DNA from: Syntrophothermus sp. UBA1445
GTDB lineage: Bacteria > Bacillota > Syntrophomonadia > Syntrophomonadales > DTU052
Length of the DNA: 10,450 bases
Assembly: GCA_002329495.1 (NCBI GenBank)
Contig: DCTH01000222.1
Span: 3,812 to 14,261, forward strand
Direction: 5' to 3'
In this document: positions 6,021 to 10,450 of the stretch, piece by piece
Layout: the number at the start of each line of letters is the position of its first letter
How positions within the stretch are numbered: position 1 is the first letter of the stretch
The notes under the pieces: model-generated
The model's database searches: none
What the model was told of the DNA's origin: nothing
What the model saw: only the letters and a program-made list of their open reading frames with translations
Translations under genes and position numbers: made by a program

Positions 6021-7025
6021 ATGTTGAAAAAAATGAATCGAAAGAAAATGGTGGCCCTGGCAATCGGCGCGGTGTTGGCGGTGGGGGTTCTGGCTGGCTG
6101 CGGCGGTGAAAAGAAAGAACCGGCGAAAGCGGCCACGAAAGTTTACCAGGTCGGCGTACTCCAACTGGTGCAGCATGGCGCTCTCGACGCCTCCAACAAG
6201 GGCTTTGTGGACGGCCTTGCCTCCAAAGGCTTCAAGGAGGGCGTAAACGTTAAATTCGACCAACAGAATGCCCAGGGGGATCAGTCCAATTTAAAGACCA
6301 TCAGCCAGCGGTTCGTGAATAACAAGGTGGACCTGATCCACGCGATTGCCACACCCGCTGCGCAGATCGTTGCCAATTCGACCAAAACGATCCCGATCGT
6401 GGGAACCGCGATTGTGGACTACAAGACGGCAAAACTGGTGCAATCCGTTGAAAAACCGGGCGGCAATATTACCGGGACCTCCAACCACAATCCCCCCGGA
6501 CGGCAGATCGAGCTGGCGTTGAAACTGGTTCCGAATGCCAAAACAGTGGGTGCGCTGTATACTTCCAGCGAATTGAATTCCCAGCTGCAAGTCGCGGCAA
6601 TGAAAGAATACGCAGCCGGCAAAGGGCTGACCGTCATTGAAGCGACCGTGACCAACGTGAATGATATTCAGCAGGCTGTGCAGAGTTTGATCGGGAAAGT
6701 CGATTTCATCTATTGCCCGACGGATAATAATATCGCTTCCGCCATGTCGAATATCGTCAAGGTGACGGTGCCGGCCAAACTGCCGGTATTCCTCGGCGAT
6801 GAAGCTCCGGTCAGGAGCGGTGGCGCCACGGCGGGCGCGTCGGTGGATTTCTATAAACTGGGCTTCCAGGCGGGGGAAATGGCTGCCGACATTTTGTCCG
6901 GCAAGGCAAAACCGGCGGATATGCCGATCGGTTTCCAAAAAGACGTCAAGGTGATCATCAACAAAAAATCAGCGGAAGCGATTGGTCTGAAGATCCCGGC
7001 GGATCTTTTGAAATCGGTTGAATAA
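6021..7025 (+). CDS. ABC transporter substrate-binding lipoprotein (COG2984, TrpX-like), probable tyrosine/aromatic importer
   Basis: Extracellular solute receptor of an ABC importer. From ATG 6021 the protein has a basic N-terminus, a hydrophobic stretch and the lipobox LAGC, so Cys27 would be lipid-anchored. The mature part matches the ABC_sub_bind family (about 300 residues), with VGVLQLVQHGALDASNKGFVDGL, DLIHAIATPAAQ, IPIVGTAIVDY, GGNITGTSN and VKVIINKKSAEAIGLKIP. ATG 6009 is an alternative start, but GGGAGAAAGG (6011-6020) favours 6021. Relatives include TrpX of the tryptophan transporter TrpXYZ. The T-box with its UAC specifier suggests tyrosine as cargo, which is inference. The permease follows 21 nt downstream. 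Confidence 0.9.
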   Translation: MLKKMNRKKMVALAIGAVLAVGVLAGCGGEKKEPAKAATKVYQVGVLQLVQHGALDASNKGFVDGLASKGFKEGVNVKFDQQNAQGDQSNLKTISQRFVNNKVDLIHAIATPAAQIVANSTKTIPIVGTAIVDYKTAKLVQSVEKPGGNITGTSNHNPPGRQIELALKLVPNAKTVGALYTSSELNSQLQVAAMKEYAAGKGLTVIEATVTNVNDIQQAVQSLIGKVDFIYCPTDNNIASAMSNIVKVTVPAKLPVFLGDEAPVRSGGATAGASVDFYKLGFQAGEMAADILSGKAKPADMPIGFQKDVKVIINKKSAEAIGLKIPADLLKSVE

Positions 7026-7046
7026 AGGCGTAAAAGGGAAGAATCA

Positions 7047-7928
7047 ATGGACGAGTTAATTATTTCTACAGTAGCCCAGGGTTTGCTCTGGTCCGTGATG
7101 GCCATGGGGGTCTTTATCACATTCCGTACGCTGAATATCGCGGATCTGAGCGTGGAAGGCAGCTTCCCGTTGGGCGGCGCGGTCGCGGCGATGTTGTTGG
7201 CGGAAAAAGTCAACCCCGCTACGGCGATTGTGGCGGCGGGACTGGCCGGAATGCTGGCCGGCGCTGTCAGCGGCCTGTTGTACACCAAACTGAAAATACC
7301 GGCGCTGATGGCCGGCATTTTGACGATGATCGCCTTGTATTCCGTCAATTTACGGGTGATGGGGAAAGCAAACCTGTCCTTGTTGAATACGGACACGATC
7401 TTTACTTCTCTGGAATTTCTCAAGCTTTCCCCCAATCTGACGACATTCGTGGCGGGCCTTTGCATTGCGGTCGCTATCCCGCTATGGTTGTATTGGTTCT
7501 TTGGCACCGAGATCGGGATGGCTGTGCGGGCGACCGGCAACAATCCCCAGATGATCCGGGCGATGGGGGTCAATACCGATGATATGTTTTTGCTGGGGTT
7601 GGTGCTCAGCAACGGACTCGTGGCGGTTTCGGGAGCGTTGATCGCGCAGGACAACGGGTTCGCCGATGTGGGCATGGGGGCGGGCACGATCGTGATCGGC
7701 CTGGCATCCGTGATCATCGGGGAAGTGGTGTTCGGCACGAGAAACTTCAAGAATTCGCTGATTTCGGTGGTGCTGGGTTCCATTCTGTATCGGATCGTCA
7801 TCGCCATCGTGTTGTATCTGGGCATGCCGCCCAACGACCTGAAACTGTTCACGGCCATTTTGGTGGCAATCGCTTTATCCCTGCCGTTGGTCAAAGCCAA
7901 GTGGGATAGCAGAATGGTGGGAATGTAA
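7047..7928 (+). CDS. ABC transporter permease (COG4120, TrpY-like)
   Basis: The membrane channel of the same importer, 293 residues with about eight hydrophobic helices. The start is the ATG after AAGGGAAG (7034-7041). Family features include FITFRTLNIADLSVEGSFPLGGAVAA near the N-terminus. MAVRATGNNPQMIRAMGVN, a cytoplasmic loop of the branched-chain amino-acid permease type, probably contacts the ATPase; GLASVIIGEVVFG follows. One permease gene is present, so it presumably works as a homodimer. It ends directly before the ATPase start codon. The family assignment is firm; the substrate is inferred from the leader. Confidence 0.9.
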   Translation: MDELIISTVAQGLLWSVMAMGVFITFRTLNIADLSVEGSFPLGGAVAAMLLAEKVNPATAIVAAGLAGMLAGAVSGLLYTKLKIPALMAGILTMIALYSVNLRVMGKANLSLLNTDTIFTSLEFLKLSPNLTTFVAGLCIAVAIPLWLYWFFGTEIGMAVRATGNNPQMIRAMGVNTDDMFLLGLVLSNGLVAVSGALIAQDNGFADVGMGAGTIVIGLASVIIGEVVFGTRNFKNSLISVVLGSILYRIVIAIVLYLGMPPNDLKLFTAILVAIALSLPLVKAKWDSRMVGM

Positions 7929-8720
7929 ATGTTGAAGGTGGAAGGAATCAGCAAGACGTTCTTCGCCGGTACGGTGAATGAAAAGACGGCGTTGAAAAAT
8001 GTCAGTCTGGAAATGAAACCCGGGGATTTCATTACGGTGATCGGCGGCAACGGCGCCGGGAAGAGCACTCTTCTGAACGCCGTCGCCGGGGTCTTCAAAG
8101 TGGACAGCGGAAAAATCTATATTGATGATGTTGATGTGACCCAGATGGCGGAGCATAAACGGGCCGCCTATATCGGCCGGGTGTTTCAGGATCCGATGAT
8201 GGGGACGGCTTCGGGGATGATGGTGGAAGAAAATTTGGCCATTGCCGCCAGACGGGGCAAAACGCTGAGTTTGCGCTGGGGTTTTCGCGATGACGAATCC
8301 GTCGAATTCAAAGAAAAACTGGCCAAGCTGAATCTCGGCCTGGAAGACCGGATGAAAAGCCGGATGGTGACCCTGTCAGGCGGGCAGCGGCAGGCAATTA
8401 CCCTGCTGATGGCAACCTTGCGGCGGCCCAAGCTGTTGCTCTTGGATGAGCACACCGCGGCCCTGGACCCCAAAACCGCCGAGAAGGTATTGGACCTGAC
8501 GAAGAAGATCGTGGAGGAAAACGCGCTGACAACGCTGATGGTCACCCATAATATGCGGGATGCCCTGCGCTTTGGCAACCGACTGCTGATGCTGAACGAC
8601 GGGGAAATTCTGCTGGACATTCATGGCGAGGAAAAAGCGAAAATGACGGTCCATGACTTGCTGGAAGCGTTCGAAAAATCCGGCGGCGAAGATGTCAGCG
8701 ACCGTATGCTGCTGAGCTGA
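7929..8720 (+). CDS. ABC transporter ATP-binding protein (COG1101, TrpZ-like)
   Basis: The ATPase that powers the importer. All motifs are present: Walker A GGNGAGKST (39-47), Q-loop Gln87 (VFQDP), signature LSGGQ (149-153), Walker B KLLLLDE (168-174), D-loop AALD (177-180) and the switch His207 (VTHNM). The length (263 aa) is normal for the family. The ATG follows the permease stop codon with no gap, using GGTGGGA within the permease end as RBS. This implies tight coupling. It is the last gene of the operon, followed by 38 bases and a convergent lrgB. No T-rich plus-strand terminator is seen after it. Confidence 0.93.
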   Translation: MLKVEGISKTFFAGTVNEKTALKNVSLEMKPGDFITVIGGNGAGKSTLLNAVAGVFKVDSGKIYIDDVDVTQMAEHKRAAYIGRVFQDPMMGTASGMMVEENLAIAARRGKTLSLRWGFRDDESVEFKEKLAKLNLGLEDRMKSRMVTLSGGQRQAITLLMATLRRPKLLLLDEHTAALDPKTAEKVLDLTKKIVEENALTTLMVTHNMRDALRFGNRLLMLNDGEILLDIHGEEKAKMTVHDLLEAFEKSGGEDVSDRMLLS

Positions 8721-8742
8721 AACGATTCAAACCAGGGTAGGG

Positions 8743-8774
8743 ACAATAATAATCCCCGTCAGATCATGACGGGG
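8743..8774 (-). terminator. Probable lrgAB terminator spanning the lrgB stop codon
   Basis: On the minus strand CCCCGTC (8774-8768), a 7-nt loop, then GACGGGG (8760-8754) form a perfect 7-bp stem followed by ATTATTATTGT. The T-run is interrupted by A, so strength is uncertain. The stem includes the lrgB stop codon (8761-8759). It could not terminate the plus-strand operon, as that side is followed by AGGAGC. Confidence 0.5.
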
Positions 8775-9442
8775 AGGAGCAGCTGTACGGTGGAGATCGT
8801 GATGAGCGCGGCCAGGATCATGGATACGCAGGCGACCGTGCCGGTAGTCGGGCTGAACTGGAACGCCCGGACCGTTCCCACCGCGTGGGAGCTGGTGCCA
8901 AGGAGCACGCCCCGGGCGATCTCGCTGTCGATTTTCAGATAACGGATGACAAGCGGGCCGAGCAGCGAGCCGAGGATTCCGGTGAGGATGACGACCACGG
9001 CGGTGACGGCCGGGACGCCGCCGGTGAGCCGGGAGATGTCCATGGCGATCGGCGTGGTCACGGAACGGGGAATGAGGCTGCCGACCAGCTGCTTGTCGAT
9101 GTTCAGCCCCTCGGCGATCCAGGCCGAGGATACCATCGCGATAACGGAGCCGAAGAACACGCTGGGGATGATCTCCACGGCGTGTTTTTTTAACAGATGC
9201 CGGTATTTGTAGAGCGGCACGGCGAAGGCGATGGTGGCGGGCTGCAGCATGAGGTTCAGCCATTGGGTGCCGCTGTGGTAGGTGTCGTAGGAAATGTGGG
9301 TGGTGAGCAGCAGCGAGGCCAGCAGCGCCGGGACGGTCAGCAGCGGCGAAAAATAGATGCGCGGCCGTTTCGTGTAGAGTCGCTTGGCGCCGGCGTACAG
9401 GGCAACGGTCGCCACCAGGCTCAGCCAGGGCAGGCTGTTCAT
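8759..9442 (-). CDS. lrgB: LrgB/CidB family membrane protein
   Basis: An integral membrane protein of 227 residues, normal for the family. LrgA/LrgB pairs were first described as antiholin-like controllers of murein hydrolase activity; related pairs in Bacillus and Streptococcus transport pyruvate. Conserved features include IYFSPLLTVPALLASLLL, LNLMLQPATIAFAVPLYKY, SLIPRSVTTPIAMDIS, GVPAVTAVVVILTGILGSLLGP and GTSSHAVGTVRAF. The reading frame is open far upstream (to 9814), but the start is ATG 9442. It overlaps the lrgA stop by ATGA and has a GAGG upstream, the classic coupled arrangement. Confidence 0.92.
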   Translation of the reverse strand: MNSLPWLSLVATVALYAGAKRLYTKRPRIYFSPLLTVPALLASLLLTTHISYDTYHSGTQWLNLMLQPATIAFAVPLYKYRHLLKKHAVEIIPSVFFGSVIAMVSSAWIAEGLNIDKQLVGSLIPRSVTTPIAMDISRLTGGVPAVTAVVVILTGILGSLLGPLVIRYLKIDSEIARGVLLGTSSHAVGTVRAFQFSPTTGTVACVSMILAALITISTVQLLLPVMI

Positions 9443-9804
9443 GATTTCCGCCTCGTCCAAGCGAGTTGTGTCGCGAGCAGCCCGGAACCGGCCATGATCA
9501 CGACGCTGCCGGCAACGACCACGATCAGGATCGCGATCCCGTGGCTGAACAGGAGGGAGCGGTACTGGACGACTCCCACCGCCGAGGGGATGAAGAACAG
9601 CAACAGTTCCGCCAGCAGTAGGTTCGCACCCGACTCGATCCATTCGAGCCTTAGGACGCCCAACTGCAACAGGCCGAACAACAGCGCGATGCCGACGACG
9701 CTGCCGGGCAGTGGCAGGGAAAATTGGGCCACGAGAAAATTCGACAGGAAGGCCAGCCCGCACAAAATGGCGATTTGCACGGCGCTTTTGCCGATACGGT
9801 TCAT
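9439..9804 (-). CDS. lrgA: LrgA/CidA family holin-like membrane protein
   Basis: A small membrane protein of 121 residues with four predicted helices, the partner of LrgB. The family motif LPLPGSVVGIALLFGLLQLGVL is visible near residue 30 in this form, followed by WIESGANLLLAELLLFFIPSAVGVV, which is conserved in CidA/LrgA. ATG 9804 follows AGAAGGAGTG on the minus strand (9820-9811). A good promoter lies upstream and the divergent LysR gene is the likely regulator. Cellular role: control of cell-wall lysis or a pyruvate/overflow-metabolite permease. Sequence alone does not decide between these. Confidence 0.92.
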   Translation of the reverse strand: MNRIGKSAVQIAILCGLAFLSNFLVAQFSLPLPGSVVGIALLFGLLQLGVLRLEWIESGANLLLAELLLFFIPSAVGVVQYRSLLFSHGIAILIVVVAGSVVIMAGSGLLATQLAWTRRKS

Positions 9805-9834
9805 GAAAAGTCACTCCTTCTAGGTTATGGTCCG

Positions 9835-9863
9835 AGTATACAGGAACAGCTGTTATGTGTAAA
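9835..9863 (-). promoter_or_regulatory. Sigma-A promoter of lrgAB
   Basis: On the minus strand TTTACA (9863-9858; 5 of 6), exactly 17 nt, then TATACT (9840-9835; 5 of 6). Transcription would begin near 9828, giving a leader of about 24 nt that carries the RBS. The -35 box lies inside the LysR palindrome. Confidence 0.72.
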
Positions 9864-9870
9864 ATACATA
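9854..9870. promoter_or_regulatory. LysR-type operator (T-N11-A palindrome)
   Basis: TATGT-GTAAAAT-ACATA is a perfect 5-bp-arm palindrome, and TGTGTAAAATACA within it fits the T-N11-A rule for LysR-type regulators. It lies in the lrgA/LysR divergent intergenic region and overlaps the -35 box of the lrgAB promoter. This suggests direct control of lrgAB by the adjacent regulator. Confidence 0.6.
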
Positions 9871-9917
9871 TATAGCATCAGATCGATACGTGATATCTAT
9901 GGGAAAGAGGAAAGCGG

Positions 9918-10450
9918 ATGGAGATCCGGAATCTGGAGTATTTTCTGGAAGTGGCCCGGACCAAAAGTTTTACGAAAGCCGCCCAGAATTTGTTCATCAC
10001 CCAGCCGACAATCAGCCGGATGATCAAGAATCTGGAGGACGAGCTGGAGGTCGAGCTGTTCGAGCGGCTGGGCAAAGGCGTGGAGTTGACCGACGCGGGC
10101 CAGACCATCCTGCTTCAGGCGCAAAACATCGTGAACTCGGTGCGGGGGCTGTCGAGCGACCTGTCCGACGTGATGCAGCTGAAGAAAGGGCAAATCAACA
10201 TCGGGTTGCCGCCAATGATCGGCGCCAACTTTTTCCCGCGCGTCGTGGGCGAGTTCAACAAAATTTATCCCCGGATCAAAGTCCATCTGTGGGAACACGG
10301 CGCGAAAAAGGTGGAGGACGATGTGGCCGCCGGCCGGCTGGAGATCGGCGTCACGCTGCTGCCGGTGCAGGAGGAGGTCTTTCAGTGGTTCTCGTTCGTG
10401 AAGGACAAGCTGAGCTTGGTGGTCCACCCCTCGCACTGTCTGGCGGGCGA
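9918..10450 (+). CDS. LysR-type transcriptional regulator, CidR-like, 3'-truncated by window end
   Basis: An N-terminal part (177 codons) of a LysR regulator running off the right edge. It starts at ATG 9918 with AGAGGAAAG as RBS. Residues 1-60 are the winged helix-turn-helix: MEIRNLEYFLEVARTKSFTK, AAQNLFITQPTISRMIKNLE and LFERLGKGVELTDAG. The linker helix follows to about 90, then the effector domain begins with KGQINIGLPPMIGANFFPRVV. Position next to and divergent from lrgAB is the usual arrangement of CidR/AlsR-like proteins, which activate cid/lrg genes in response to acetate or pyruvate in Staphylococcus and Bacillus. Regulation of lrgAB and of itself is inferred from the shared operator. 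Confidence 0.88.
   Translation, partial: MEIRNLEYFLEVARTKSFTKAAQNLFITQPTISRMIKNLEDELEVELFERLGKGVELTDAGQTILLQAQNIVNSVRGLSSDLSDVMQLKKGQINIGLPPMIGANFFPRVVGEFNKIYPRIKVHLWEHGAKKVEDDVAAGRLEIGVTLLPVQEEVFQWFSFVKDKLSLVVHPSHCLAG

Noticed and set aside
5701-6263. Several minus-strand frames across the T-box leader and lipoprotein start
   Set aside because: They have no RBS, resemble no family and overlap a structured RNA leader and a clear lipoprotein gene.
6851-8098. 415-codon minus-strand open frame
   Set aside because: It is antisense to the permease and ATPase genes, which have complete family motifs. Long antisense frames are common over GC-rich ABC genes, and the translation has no recognisable domain or RBS.
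8759-9814. 351-codon extended version of LrgB
   Set aside because: The extra N-terminal region is an out-of-frame reading of lrgA, rich in Arg and Pro. The family start MNSLPW at 9442 gives the correct length.
9197-9823. 208-codon plus-strand open frame
   Set aside because: It runs antisense to lrgA and the start of lrgB, both clear family members with a coupled ATGA junction.
9846-9874. Possible plus-strand promoter for the LysR gene using TATATA at 9869-9874
   Set aside because: The sequence at the proper -35 distance (ACAGCT) does not match the consensus, so I could not support a specific promoter.

Overview
The window reads as chromosome of an anaerobic Gram-positive bacterium, most likely a Clostridia/Peptococcaceae-type acetogen, sulfate reducer or syntroph. 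The grounds are strong GGAGG-type ribosome-binding sites with GTG and TTG starts, a T-box leader (a Firmicutes hallmark), a MetV/MetF methylene-tetrahydrofolate reductase pair linked to heterodisulfide-reductase (Hdr)-like and MvhD-like electron-transfer proteins, and moderate to high GC. I cannot name the species from sequence alone.

Region 1 (1-771, +) is the 3' part of an alkaline-phosphatase-superfamily protein with a C-terminal membrane anchor. Its usual metal-binding Asp-His motif appears to be replaced. Region 2 (845-4872, +) is a tight four-gene operon: a fused protein (degenerate HdrA-like N-terminus, two [4Fe-4S] clusters, MvhD domain), then metV, metF and a minimal HdrA-like FAD protein. 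The first three genes overlap. No HdrB, HdrC or RnfC is present, so this looks like a split-HdrA version of the MetVF-HdrA-MvhD reductases of acetogens. It would pass electrons between NAD(P)H or ferredoxin and methylene-H4folate in the Wood-Ljungdahl methyl branch.

Region 3 (4850-5439, -) holds two small unrecognised genes on the minus strand: a 70-aa protein with a strong RBS, and a 39-aa highly charged protein with its own RBS, a candidate promoter and an intrinsic terminator.

Region 4 (5594-8720, +) is a promoter, a T-box riboswitch leader and a three-gene ABC importer: lipoprotein, permease and ATPase of the TrpXYZ-like COG2984/COG4120/COG1101 type. The most plausible specifier codon is UAC (Tyr), and the UGGU of the T-box loop fits the A73 discriminator of tRNA-Tyr, so I infer a tyrosine or aromatic amino acid importer switched on by uncharged tRNA-Tyr. 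The leader is unusual. One stem I is followed by two antiterminator (T-box) units 62 nt apart, and only the second has a clear intrinsic terminator.

Region 5 (8754-10450) is an lrgA-lrgB operon on the minus strand, divergent from a partial LysR-type regulator (CidR-like) on the plus strand. Between them lies a good sigma-A promoter for lrgAB whose -35 box is embedded in a T-N11-A palindrome, the expected LysR operator.
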